Shown: in pieces, positions 12,123 to 25,400 of the stretch | How the letters are laid out: every line of letters begins with the position of its first letter | How positions within the stretch are numbered: position 1 is the stretch's first letter | Assembly: GCF_037392515.1 (NCBI RefSeq) | Contig: NC_090281.1 | Location: 55,964,753 to 56,028,752 of the forward strand | Length of the DNA: 64,000 nucleotides | Direction of reading: 5' to 3' | Source of the DNA: Haliotis asinina | Lineage: Eukaryota; Mollusca; Gastropoda; Lepetellida; Haliotidae | Program-made: the position numbers and the translations under genes | Notes under the pieces: model-generated | The model's database searches: none | Seen by the model: only the letters and a program-made list of their open reading frames with translations | Told to the model about the DNA's origin: nothing

Positions 12123-12463
12123 TCACATTAACATGTCTGGTCACTACGTGCTCAGAGATACTTAGCAGATTGAACTTTCCACTACAACCACAATCAATAT
12201 CTTTGATTTATTCCCATGAGATCTCTAAAAGACTAAACTAGGCATACTTATCCATATCTTAAGCTGGGCTAATGTCTTGATTGTGAAAAATGTCAACCAC
12301 TGAAATAATAAATATGTACATCCCATAAACACATTGAAACTTTGTACAAAAATAGAGAAACAGTTTATGTATGTCAACACAGGTAGAGAACAGGCAACTT
12401 AGCCATGGCCCCAAAGACAACAGAAACCATGAAGCTGCCTCTTACATCAAAATTGTGCTACCT

Positions 12464-12582
12464 GGGGCTCCTTTCTCAAAACAGCCTTTACTAAGGTTAA
12501 CCTTTACTCCCAAACTTTAACACTGTCCTAAGGCTACATTAGTCACATACGATCACCTTGGTGCTTTGTGAAAGGAGGCCCT
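12464..12582. mobile_element. Short palindromic MITE-like element
   Basis: The ends are inverted copies: left GGGGCTCCTTTCTCAAAAC and, on the opposite strand from the right, GGGCCTCCTTTCACAAAGC. Total length is about 119 bp with no coding capacity. No target duplication can be defined with confidence. Confidence 0.6.
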
Positions 12583-12754
12583 GAATTCTGCCCTAAGTTT
12601 GAGTGTAAGCCAGCTGCTATACCAATGTTGCTGAAAACTACTTCAATAATACACTATTCCATATTTGTTTGTTTGTTAAGAACAGACTCTTCAAATCCTT
12701 TGATCAGACCTGAACCTGATGATAATGATAATGTTTTTGTTTACAACAAAGAAA

Positions 12755-13114
12755 TAGGCTGCAACGATTTGGTTCGATTCATCGAAAATCCAATCTGACA
12801 TCTTAGTTTCCATTTTTGATAAGAATTTTCACTGTTTCGATTCAATATTTGAATACCTATTTAATTAATTTCAACACAGCCAGAACAGAATTTTTACTTC
12901 AATTCCAGAAGTTCTGAGCACTGAAATAAGGCATAACGTGATTGTTTGAAGCCGGGCTAATTATTACACGAGAGTTGTTGTCTGCATACATCGCTATGTT
13001 GACAATAGATTTCACATTAAAAAGCCAACTCTGAAAGTTTATTGAAACTGATGTTTCTACCCAGTATCTAGAATCAAATCAAAATTGAGGTCTGGGTCAA
13101 TCGTTGCAGCCCTT
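12755..13114. mobile_element. hAT-like non-autonomous DNA transposon
   Basis: The 360-bp element has ends TAGGCTGCAACGATT (left) and AAGGGCTGCAACGATT (right, reverse strand). The flanks are caaagaaa (12747-12754) and caaacaaa (13115-13122), which agree at 7 of 8 positions. An 8-bp duplication and these GGGCTGCAACGAT ends fit hAT MITEs. A related left end is at 58872. Confidence 0.75.
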
Positions 13115-13896
13115 CAAACAAATAAATCAGGACACAACACATTATCTCTGCCGAGCCTGACAACCTGACCCAACAAGCCGCCTCATACAAACAGAGGTTA
13201 CTATAGACAGTACCTGATCTAGAACCACATCTCTTGTGTATGTTAACCTTAAGGTTACGACAAGGTCCTTTAGTAGAGGTCAATGACTCTTCTTTAGGAT
13301 ACATCCACAATAAAAATTACAAAATGTATCAACAACAGTCAGTTTTTCCAATCAACATTTCACTGTCATAAAATCTAAAAGCATATATCAATGATATTTT
13401 TATTAAAATCAAACAATATATGACACACAAATGTTAATGTGACAAATGAGACTGTGTTCCTGCTTATTCTGTTAGTTCATTCCCACATGTGATTGTAGGT
13501 ACCAAATTGGCATCACTAGCTCTGTCGTCTTATAAATAAGGAAATGTTTCATGCCTGGTATTTAATGATTGAGCAATAGACACCCACATGTTTACAGTGG
13601 GGAAATCCCCTGATGTGAATGTAATGAATTCAATCATAACATAACAATGGTGAAGCTGACCTGGGAGACAATGCAAGAAATGGTTGACAGACATTTTGTA
13701 AACACAAAGCACAAATACAATATATCACATATGGTAAATGTAGAAATATACAGAGATTATTGTCATGGTTACTTCTACAGGGTTACCACACATATCTCCT
13801 TTATGTAACAAGACATCTCCGTTCCCTACAGGGGTGTGTGAATCAGTGACGAAAACACAATTTCCAACATAAATAAATTCAAAGTCACAGAAGTTA
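13115..13896. other. Gene-free region
   Basis: No supported exon or complete element between the hAT-like element and the next SINE copy. Confidence 0.4.
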
Positions 13897-14070
13897 ATGA
13901 GTAAATGAGTGTTCGAGTATGGTTTTACGCCATGTTTAGCAACATTCCAGCAGCATCACTGAGAGGACATCAGAAATGAGCTCCACACATTGTGCCCATG
14001 TGGGGAATCGGACCCAGGTCTTTGGTATAATGAGCGCATGGTTCAACCACTTGGTTACACCACCACCCCT
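13897..14070 (-). mobile_element. tRNA-derived SINE copy (family B)
   Basis: On the minus strand the copy begins with a tRNA-like head (ggtgtaaccaagtggttgaa, then a B-box-like gggtccgattcccc) and runs to cagcatttagcaacattcca-type sequence and a diverged tail at the left end. Confidence 0.75.
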
Positions 14071-15642
14071 GAAGTAAACAACAACAAACACATTACACAT
14101 TAGATGTGCAACTGCTGACATCATGGAAACTCTAAACAACACATAGAATGTGGCTATATCTATCAAATTCAGATCACTGGGGCACCTTTTGATTTAAATA
14201 TAACCTGTACTGGACAGCTTTTCCACTAAAATAAAGGTCACTTTTACAAGTAGCTTAGTCACAGGATTATAATTTGTGATCCCTGACAGAAAATGAAACT
14301 CATTTGCATACTGCAGTCAAGGTCAAGGCTACAGACACTTGGTCACATGACTGCCTGTGACCTAAACATTCCCTCAACCCACAAACATTCAGTGACTACA
14401 ACTTGCACAGTACCAAGTAAAAACATTGTTGTTTGTTGTTTCACATCGCAGTCAGCAATATGCCAGATACATGCAGAGATGCCAACCCTGATTTAGCCCA
14501 ATTAGTATTCTGGGGAAAATTCATGCAAAAATAGTAACAACTTTTCTAAAGAATTTTCATATGAAATAAATAATATATAGTGTAAAAACTGTACATAAAC
14601 ACTGTGCTCACTATATCAGTAGTAAGTATACACATATAGCTTGATAATAATTAAATATGGTTGACATTGTATGGAATATGCCATGGTATATATGTTATTT
14701 GATCATTTAATTTAATGTACTCTTTCAAAAACTCTAGGTTTTTTCACTGCTATCATAGTCTCGTATTTTGTGTTTTGGGGGATTTTTTGGTTGTTTTTTT
14801 TTAAACAAAATACAATAAAATCACATGGGTTGGCATCTCTGTACATATATATGGCTGTCATGTTACAGTAACTGACAGAGATGAAACCATCCCTCGAGAT
14901 GAGTGAGTTGTGTTTTATGACCACAAACATATTACGGTACTCAATTCATTTCAGAAAAATCAGAAAAATATAACAAATTGGACCAGCATAAGAAGTTAGG
15001 GGTTTGCACTGATCACGATATTGAGAGTAAATATACATTATGGGGTTAGAGTGGGAAGTAGAAATAAGAAGCATTTTCCTCTTATTTCTTAATTCATTCA
15101 CAACATATAACTTACAACAATATCATGAACTGTCACCATAGAAACACAAACACCCAAAACAATAATCAAAACATTAACACAATTCAAGCTCATGTCTGGC
15201 TGACATTTTTTAGTTGTATTAGTCATTCAATGTTGTAACATCTACCATCATGCAGAAATGGCATAATATTTCCTGAAACAGACTGATCCACCATTTTATC
15301 ACCTACCATGGTCATGAGGCATATTGTGGTCATGCTGCATAGGATAAAAACAAACGTTTCTCTGGCACATATTTCTCTGAAGTGATGAGGGAGGTAGGAC
15401 TTTAGTACATTTTTATCAAAAACAAAAGCGATGGCAGAAAACCGACAAACACAGGAATGCAGTGAAATAGGATGATTAACATCGTCAGTTGCATGGAAAG
15501 CAGTATCTGCTCCAAAAGTGGGAAATTTGTCCAAAAATGTATTTTTGCCCTGTCTCAGTATTTAAAGAGATCAAGAAACACAGAAATCTGAAAAATATAT
15601 TTTTTTATTGCAAACAAAATTACTGACACAGTATCTAAAGTG
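14071..15642. other. Gene-free region, possible 3' flank of the GALNT10-like gene
   Basis: No exon found. TTTATT at 15604-15609 (AATAAA on the minus strand) is a candidate polyadenylation signal about 700 bp beyond the GALNT10-like stop; this is weak evidence by itself in AT-rich sequence. Confidence 0.35.
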
Positions 15643-15800
15643 AGTGAGTAAATTTCAGTTTTATGTCCTTATTAGCAATATTTCAGCAAAATCATGGCAG
15701 GGGACACCAGAAATGGGCTTCATACATTGTACCCATGTGAGGAATCAAACCTGGGTCTTCAGCAGGACGAGCAAATGCCTTAACCGCAAGGCTACCCAGT
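15643..15800 (-). mobile_element. tRNA-derived SINE copy (family B)
   Basis: On the minus strand it reads ggtagccttgcggttaaggc (A-box region), ggtttgattcctcacatggg (B-box region), a body with catgattttgctgaaatatt, and a tail of GTGAGTGAGTA-type repeat. It may lie in the 3' UTR of the GALNT10-like gene. Confidence 0.8.
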
Positions 15801-16315
15801 ATCAAAAGTTCATGCCCAAGACATGTTTCTTTTTTTATCCTAAGAAATGGGAACCTGCCTCAACAGGCATTCTACAGATGTAGCTTCTCATGTTGCCATG
15901 GGAATACATCCCTGGACAGACAGTCTGATACAGCACAAGATCCATGTTCTAACAAATGCTTTACCAATATTTATACATATGTTATAACAATTCAAGTTCA
16001 CTGTACATAAATGTGAGTGAAATTAAACCCAAAGTTTGAGAGGTATGTAAATCCAGTGCAGCTAAACACTTAAACAGGGGGATGGTTTCAAGTTGTGATA
16101 CAACATTTTCACAGCATATGTACATTCAAGTCAATTATACCTGCTCAACATGAATATCAACCTTAAAATTGTGACAGTAAATTTGTGACCACACGCCGCA
16201 AACATTGCCTTCATCCAAACATCACAGTCACCCTACCAAAACATAATCAACCAACAAAATAATATTGCTTGAGCGAATTTAATAATTTCTTTAACTTAAT
16301 TAGCATATATTTTCA

Positions 16316-16486
16316 TTAATCTAACGGAATATCCCAATCTTTTAAAACTATTGTTGTATTCATTTTTTCCCACTGCCATTTTTGTGTATCGCTTGATTCA
16401 TCACATGGATTCATGAAGATCTCGTGGCTGGCTGGGTCACAGTCAAGACACTGTCCACTCACAGGGTGGTAGATCTGGGATGTGCC
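16316..16486 (-). CDS. GALNT10: GALNT10-like exon 12: lectin gamma repeat and stop
   Basis: Encodes residues 545-600 and stop TAA at 16316-16318. [12 protein letters not shown], then [17 protein letters not shown] carries the CLD and QxW motifs of the third lectin repeat. The acceptor ctgttgcag/GGCACA is the first of three tandem copies of this acceptor region (see the repeat at 16440-16625); only this one keeps the lectin frame. Confidence 0.94.
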   Translation of the reverse strand, partial: GTSQIYHPVSGQCLDCDPASHEIFMNPCDESSDTQKWQWEKMNTTIVLKDWDIPLD

Positions 16487-19400
16487 CTGCAACAGAATGT
16501 TGAATAGACTCAATAACGGGCAGGGAGTGGTACATCTTGGATGTGTCCTGCAACAGAACATTGTATCGATTCAAAAAGGGGACACGGGGTGGTGGATCTA
16601 AGATGTGCCCAGCAAGTGTTAAAAAACATGTACACAAATATAAACAATAAACAAAATTAAGTACAGTTACTGATAGGTCCTTGACAGCTTAGACAATCAT
16701 CATCTGATTAACACTGATGAGACGAAAAGCATGTGTAAGGAACTCACCACTTTGTATTTGAAGCGCTGGTTGCCTAACATGTTATGACAGTTAAACAGGA
16801 TAATCGGTGCTTTCTTCATAGACTGTGATACATCAAAGCAGACAGTTCTCTTCCTTGGGCGGATGTCTTTGTGCCAAGAAAACTCAAATGTCTGAAATTA
16901 TACAGTTGAATATAGGTCAACATTGTTAGAGAAAGCACAGACTATGATTTATCACAATATTAATAACAACAACCAATTGGCTGACAGAGACAGCATTAGT
17001 ACAGGAATGTCAGGAGAACAAGAAGATGCTAGTTCAGGTCTGAACCAGACAAACCATAAGTGTGTATCGAGACAGTCTAAACCCAGAAATGTCAGAGAGA
17101 AGAAATGCTACTTCAGGTCTGGACCAGACAAACCATCAGCAGATAGGGACAGCTTCAATCCATGAATTTCAGGCAGGAGGAGTTGCTAGTTCAGTTCTGG
17201 ACCAGACTTGACAGATGAATGTGGCAGACTACACGTCAGCCACATGATGACATACTTGTTACTCTACATCCTGTTAACACGTGGCATCCACTGTTACAAG
17301 TGGCATCATGTATCTTTCAATCTGTCCACATTTACTCTACCTATCAAACGTTTAGACTCTCTTGTGTAAATGTAGCCACTTACTTCTGTCAACTGCCCTT
17401 AACAAGATTCTGCAAAATAATCCATCCTGTTTAAAGGCACTTCTAATACATGCATTAAAATGCATAAACAAATTCGCAACGTTGAAAACATTACTGTCAT
17501 GCATTCAAGAAATGATGAAATTCAGTGAAAAATGGTGAATTTGTTTCAATATTTACACCAAAATGCACATGTTCACATGCACGATATTTACATATGCCAT
17601 TCAGCAATTTGATGAATGATCCTTGTACAATAAATCTGCATAAGGTTTGCAGTTTTGTCTCCCATGTTAGTGGGGAAATTCATCTTTGTTGTAACCATGT
17701 ATACGCACAAAACATAGAGCCAGTGTTTTAAGTGAGTGTAAACTCTTGATGGGTAATATATACATCCGAGTGGCCACTATACACAGTACAGCAATCATCT
17801 ATACAAGTGACAATATCTACAAAGCACCTGTTCTCCATTAGCTCCGCCTCCATCCTTGATACATGGCTCCAAGTTAAACCTCTCATTGGCCCCCTTGAAC
17901 CGAGTATCCACACAATAGTTACTGGCTTTATTCCTCAACTGAAAGACAACAATTGAATTTCAGACAAAAACAAACTGCCAACTGTATTCCTTAACTGAAA
18001 TAAATCATCATCAGATAAGAATGTCGTTATATTCTAAGCCCAAGATGCAAGGATGATTATGTCTATGAACCTCAAGAGAACAGATTGGGTAAACTTGTTT
18101 TAAAGCTCAATATGTAAGGAACTGTCAGGTTGTCTTAACAGAAAAGTACCATATATAGTCATGAAAATATTACATTTTTTAACACCTAAATACTGTATAA
18201 ACTATTTCAGGCGTTTGTTGGTCTGTTGTTTAATGCCACACTCAACAATTTCCCAGCTATATGGTGGTGGAAAATATTTCTGAAAACAATAAGCATCACA
18301 AACATGCTGACGTAACCACAGCCTCTAATGTATATTCACATTTTCTGTCAATTTTATTACTCTGGCTCAACAAGATCTAAGGAGAACCAACCCATGAAGG
18401 TCCGGGGAAGAATGAGACTAACGGGATCTAGTGGCCAGGCTCGCTGACTTAGTTGACACATGTCATCGGTTTCCAATTGCGCAGATTAATGCTCATGTTG
18501 TTGATCACTGGATTGTCTGGTCCAGACTCGATTATTTACAGACCACTGCCATAGAGCTGGAATATTGCTGGGTGCGGCGGAAAACTAAACTCACTCACTC
18601 CATAAAAATCATCATCACCCCCAACCTCCAACCTAACCATATATTATGAACGGTCCCTTAACCACCAATTGTGTTTAAGCATGTGAGCTAGGAACTGTAT
18701 TCCATCAGTGGTCCACATTTAAATGCTTTTACCAGTCCTTATGCGTTTTTGCCATAAGAACATTCTGTTAGTGTCACAGATAAAAACAAAATTTGTTCTG
18801 CAGTAAATCATATCACTAACTTGATGTGTGTTGACCTATTTCATAGCCGGCATACTTAAGTAATCCTTCAATGATGATTTTTGGGTATATATGTACCTTG
18901 TATTATTATCAGCGTTCACGAATAACGTCTGACCCTCTCACAAATCCTGCAGATTTACCCATGGTCAGACAGCCCATTGTCTGACTGAACATATCACAGT
19001 AATTTTGTCTGAAGTTGTTATTCACTGTTTATAAATCTATGTGCAATGTTTGTCCTTGTATAATGTTAATGATTTCAATGCCAATTTTGGGAAATGTTCA
19101 ATCTGAAATGTGTGTTTAATTTTAATCTGTGGGTCCTGTGAATTTTCAGTGGGTCTGACAAGACATCTGAAACTTACAGGACCCAATGTCCTGTTACTTT
19201 GAAACACCTTTCCGAAACACTGTATTATTGGATCATCATACATCAATTATGTATTTGACTGATTATTTCTGAAACAACATGAACACATCTGCTATTTCTT
19301 CCTAAAATATTTCTGAAAACCACAACTAATGCACACATGTGACCTAACCACAACCTCAAATGTATATTCACAACTTGTTTATGCTTTTTTCAGTAAATTT

Positions 19401-22400
19401 TACCATTCTGACTGAAGCATCCCTAAGGTGGAAGAACCAAATCTTATCTTGAAATCAGTCAATGGACCATGTTTTGGTTATAGAAAGGGAGGTAACTCGA
19501 TGGCTTCAATGTAAACCACAGGAATTGTTAGCATTTCACGGTTGCGGATGGCATGGAAAAAGAACATAACACAGTTAATCAGACCTAATAAAATGTCACA
19601 GGTTTCACATTCTCAGTTTCCAAAAGTGTATTTCATATCTATTTATTTTTTGCTACTATTGTATTTTTATGCATAGATTATACATTGATTGTTATTACAT
19701 CTGTACAAGATGAACAAGTCTGCTCGTTCCTCCTACCTCTCCTTCAGCCATTGGTTCTGGTTCAACTGGCGGATACACTTTGACCAGGTCAAAGGCCACT
19801 TCCTCCATGAACCACTTGAACGGTTTACATTTCAGCTTGTTACGGATGGCTTTCTGTGCGGTGATGTCTCCAGTGTCGACGCTGCGGTAGTGGGGGCGAC
19901 GTTTGTACAGGAACTCAGCATACTCATCCATCCACACCTCAGCTACACGCCGGTAGTTCTACACAGATAAATATTTATTTTTGTTGTTTACATTGCAATC
20001 AGTAATATTCCTGTAGAATGATGTCAGTCTGTAAGATGAATCTTGCCTCCAATTCAGACAGATCCAAAAGAGGTTCTCAGGAAATGTTCTCCAAAACATA
20101 AGTTTGAATCTTGACGAATAACTTTGCATATCACTTTGAAATACTGTTTGATCCATACAGACTTAGAGTAAATTAATAGAGTCTTATGTCATATGTTCAA
20201 CTGTGTTCCATATAATAACAATATAGGGGGCTTCACACATTGTACACAGGTAGAGAACAGAACACAGGTCTTAGCATGAAGGTAAACTGACTGTGGCAAG
20301 TCACTTGGCTTCCCTGCTATTACCTTAAAACCTTATAAAAATGTACTGGACAAAACAAATTAGGGATATTTTTAGGATTGATATTTTATCAGTGTGTTAG
20401 TGAATAAATAGATCATAATTCATACTCTAAAAATTTACATATATTCCTAACTAAATTTATTTTTGTCCAGGACACAAGCTAAAGAGAGACGAAGGTATAT
20501 TTTCTAGCCTTGATGAACATCAGCTAGCTCTTCATTAGTTTACTGTTCGCTGGGAGGTGCTAACGTAATGTTTCAAATACTGGTACTGAGTAAAAGCTGC
20601 AGAGTGGATTAGAAGCCACTGAAGACTTTCAGCAATATACTTGTGAGACATGTCTACTTACTCTGCCTATAAAGTCACCCACTCCAGGATTCGGGAATGG
20701 AGCAAACTTGCGATAGATGTGTCCAATTCTGGAACAGGGAGCATCCACCATCTGTCCCCCACACTGCCATATCTGCAAGTCAGCAGAAATGTCACAGCTA
20801 ACGTAAATATAGGAATTATCATAGTGTCTGAGGTGACTTCAATGACAAACCAGGTCACAATCTGTCAATAACTAATACATAATAACAACACAAAAACACT
20901 TAAAAAGACACTGGACTATACACTGATGGTCTCCTTAGACATGTGCAGGGGAAGTAACTCTTCCCAGCAAAGGGAGGCAACTCTGTTCAGCAGTGCCAAC
21001 CACATCTCATAAAAGTGACATGGCCGCTTGAGTCATAAAATATCTGACCAGGTCATGTGTACTCATTTCAGCAAAAATAGCAAGATTCAATACTATAAAA
21101 GACATCTCTAAACACTCAGCAAATGTTCCATATTTAGCTACCATGAACAGAATGAACTGCTAAAGATTTCTGGTGAGCTCTAGAACGTCTTCAGCAGTAT
21201 TTCAGTTACATCATGGCACCAGTACAAAGGGGAAAAAGCCTGAAGTGACACAGAAGCAACAATCAAGAATAGTGGTGACAAATCACCACATTCAGGGTGA
21301 ATGACGACTGACACTCACTTTGAAAGAGAGTTCGTACTGCTCCCCACCCCAGATGTCAAGTCCTGGGTCATACCCTCCCAACATCCAGAACCACTCCCGG
21401 TCAATGGCAAACAGCCCACCCGCCATCACTGGACTCCTGTTGAGAAGAGGTGTTAGATGGACACTGTTAACATGATTTAGGCAATTACAGAAAAACATAG
21501 GTAACCTCTATGTCAGTAACCATGAACTGTGAACTATGTTCGTATTGTTCGTATATGTTCATATTGAACAAGATACAACAAATTGAGAGCACCTGGAACA
21601 CCAGTTGTAAAATAGACAGCGATACATGCTGCAGATTCAGTCATAAGATGTACTGAGATACACCATTAGAAAAAGGTAGGGGATATTCCATTTTGCGAGC
21701 ATACAATCAGCCACTGACAGTGTACATGACAAAAAGTAATATATATCTATACAGATGAAACATTACCAAAGGAATAGATAATATTGTCATATTTTCCCTT
21801 GATTTCGCTTCATCATCTGTTTCCTCCTTGGATTGATCATCTGCACTATACCAAAATCCTGTACTTTTTAAAATGATATAGGTTACATTTTTTGCTCTGA
21901 TTATCATCCACTAAAATGTCCACACACAGGGAAATAATAAGGGTATATTTCTGCAGCAATACAACAAATAGGCAATGATACAAGTAACCACTGACCGGGC
22001 AGAATTGTCACAGACAATGTTTCACTATAAACGACTTCATAACCTGTTTGTCTGCATTCAAGAAGCATTGAAACCACAGTTACCATGGCAACATACCTCA
22101 AGAGTTTCACTTATGTCACTACAGAACACTGTTCACTTTTTAATTGGGCATAAGTATTTGTGCTGCCAATACCAACATGGAACATGTAAGTCTGTTATCC
22201 TATCTCTGTAACAACATACTTGAACGGATCAGCTGGATGTTTCTTGTCTTCAGGGAGGAGAGGTAATCTCTTGTAGAAGAACTCCCAGTCGAACGCTCCC
22301 CTGGCGCCCTCATCTTGGGCACGGTAGGCGAAGTTCTCATAGTCAATGACATCAATGAAAGGACAAACTACCGTCTTCTTGTTGCGAGCTATCGGTTCTG

Positions 22401-25400
22401 TATGAAAAAGAAAAATATGTGAATCATCATACAAGTGGGTATATCATTACAAAGAGATCTACCTACCTACCAATCAAGAATATAAAAAACATGGCTATAC
22501 TTGACAGTACTGACACACTGGAATCCAAACCCACAATCAGCTGACTGCACAGAGGGACACAGATTTGACAGACAACCTAAAGAAAGAAGAGAGAAGGAAC
22601 AACTGACACATGACAGTCCGCAGCCTCTACTCACCCAGCAGTGGAGGAAGGTAGTTGGTGTTGGCCTCCACGTGGGAGTCGAGGAAGATGAGGACATCCC
22701 CAGTAGCTGCCTTTGCCCCCAACAGACGAGCTCGGATCAAACCTTCACGCTTCTCCGCACGTACAACCTTTACATTGTCAAAATTCTCCTTCACATATTT
22801 TTCTAGTTTTTCCTTAAGAAAATCTGAAATGGTGAGAAAAAATTACATTTGAATTAAATCTTATCTAAATACCTACCATGACTTGTATGATATAACATAA
22901 ATAAATACAAAAATAATCATAAATATCTTCATTTATCTGCCTGACATGACACGGCTCTGCTGCATACCTTTAACACATTAAAGAATAGTAATTACCAGAA
23001 TTAGCAATCTGCATAATTTGAAAACAAGATTTAATTTGTTTTGACCCTACAGAGGCACAGTGATTTGATGACTTAACATTGAAATCACTCGGAGGAACCA
23101 CCAGAAGTTACCTACCCTTATTACTGAAATCATCCACTAGAATCACCTCATGGATGAGGTGTTTAGGTGCACGGTTAATCACGCTATATGTTGTCCGTAA
23201 CAGTGTGGACCAGTGCTCGTTGTGGAAGGGGACGATGATGCTAGCAGTCAGCAGCTTGTTCAAATACTTCTTCCTTTGACAGCTGTACCGTCAGACATTA
23301 CATCTTATGAACATTTTGTTGCTTACTCCATTTTCAAAGAAACATGGTTTTGATAAATTCAATGGGACAAAAGAACAATTACAAAAATTATTAAGAATGT
23401 TTTTATGGCAAAGTGCAATCCCATATATATTTTCATGAACTTATTCGTAACATCATAATCATAACTTTTCATTTTAGGTTGAATTATGTAAGTTGGTGTG
23501 GGAGTGAGGCTGAATCTTACACCACTTTTGGCAATATTCCAGCAATTTCCCTGAAGGATACATCACAAATGTGATTCCCACATTTTAACTGTATGAAGAA
23601 GCGAACCCATGCTTTCGCATTGACAAGCAAATACTATAACCATCTGGCTACCTCATTCCATTCCATGCAGTAGCCATGCAATCATCACATGATTCTACTG
23701 CCACCGTAGCCTCTACAGCAAAGTTTGACAAATTTGAAAAAATCATCAGTGAGTAGCCTCTAAGTGCTGCTACACAAGGGCAGCATAGTGATTGTGCAGT
23801 AAACATATACTTCACAAGCACACTTACTCTGGATGTCGTATGTCTTTCAGTGCCCTCTGTAAGGAAATCTTGTCACTGGCGTATGCATTGAACCCATTAA
23901 CTTTGTACAGGTCATTCTTCTTCTGTTCATCCTCAGCTGAGAGGATCACTGCAGAGCCCTGTTCCCCAGGACCTGACAAAGAAAATCACGTTCCAGTTCT
24001 AGTCCCAGGTTCTCATTTTTGTCTTCAAGGATCTGGGTGAGTTGTCCCCAGATTATCTGGCTGATCTTGCGCAGGCCTAACAACCCTTATCACTATAAAC
24101 TGGATCACAATCATCTTCAAAGATGGAAATCCTAAACAAAAATATTTGAACATCTCCCCTTGAGCAACACCTACAATGCCTAAGCTTTTAAGCTTTTAAG
24201 TAGCTATGTATTGTTGGATTCCAGCTTTACATGTGTGTATATTTTGACTGACTGATTGATCGATAACTGTCTAAAAAGAAGTCAACTCTTCCATGACAGA
24301 ATGAAAATGGTTCATTTAAATGTCTGCTTCAAAGCTTTTCTAAAAACAAAAGATCCCCCAAACTGCATTAGCAAGCCAAAGGGCTTCATGTTATGAGGAT
24401 GCTCATTATCTTTACAGAGTATTACATTTTTTAATATTCACAATTTATGGTTAGAGGGCCAATGCTGATTTTTATGGAGAAGCAAGTGCAATGTGAATGA
24501 CACCCCTACTAAACTTCATGCACAAAATAAGTGACCTCCATGCATGTCATGCACAAAATCAATGACCCCCCTCCTTCCCATATTTACAATATAGGGCTTC
24601 CACATTCTGTTCAGGACCCAGACTTTCTATGGTTATGGGTCTTCAGAGCCTGCAGTTTTTCAGGGTTAAGGGCAAATCCAGTATGACGACAGCTGAAAAG
24701 CTATAGAAGCATCAGAAATTCAAAAGACAAGGCCATGTGTGTCCAGTGACAAGACGAAGAGCTTTGATTCATATTCACATGAGGTTCAAAATGGGAAATG
24801 TGTCTTCAGCATGATGAGTGGACACTTAAACAACCAGGCTACTCCACTGCCACATGACATTGTTGGTAATAAACATGTAAAACCTAGAATCTGTCTCCCT
24901 TTCATTGATGCCATCCTTTCATATCTCTGAATCAGGATGATTAATTCACAAAGTATGTTTGCATACATACATTTCACGTCTGTACAAATTGCTTTTGTTG
25001 CAACTTTTTTCATTGGCTTCATAAAACGGACTATTCCAAACAAACAGACATGGTAGTTAAACATCCTCAAAGGATGTTTTATAAATAAAAGATATATTAC
25101 TATGTTAAGTGTCCTATTCACACAGCTATGGCTCTCTAACCCGAGGTACTTTAAACACTGTATAGAAGGAAGGTCACAGTGATCTTGTTTTTCATCTATA
25201 GCGGGGAACGTGCCCATTGATTTGATAGCCTGTATTACAAGCCTGAATGAAAAACATTGTTATCAAACATGTATCTCAAATATCGCAGGTACACGGTAAC
25301 AAGGCTGTAATTGTTTGGCATAAACATCATAAAACATGGTTGTTGAGGCTTTTTATTGTGTTCTATGCTGATTAATTGTGATTCTTTTGTAGTATTGTTC

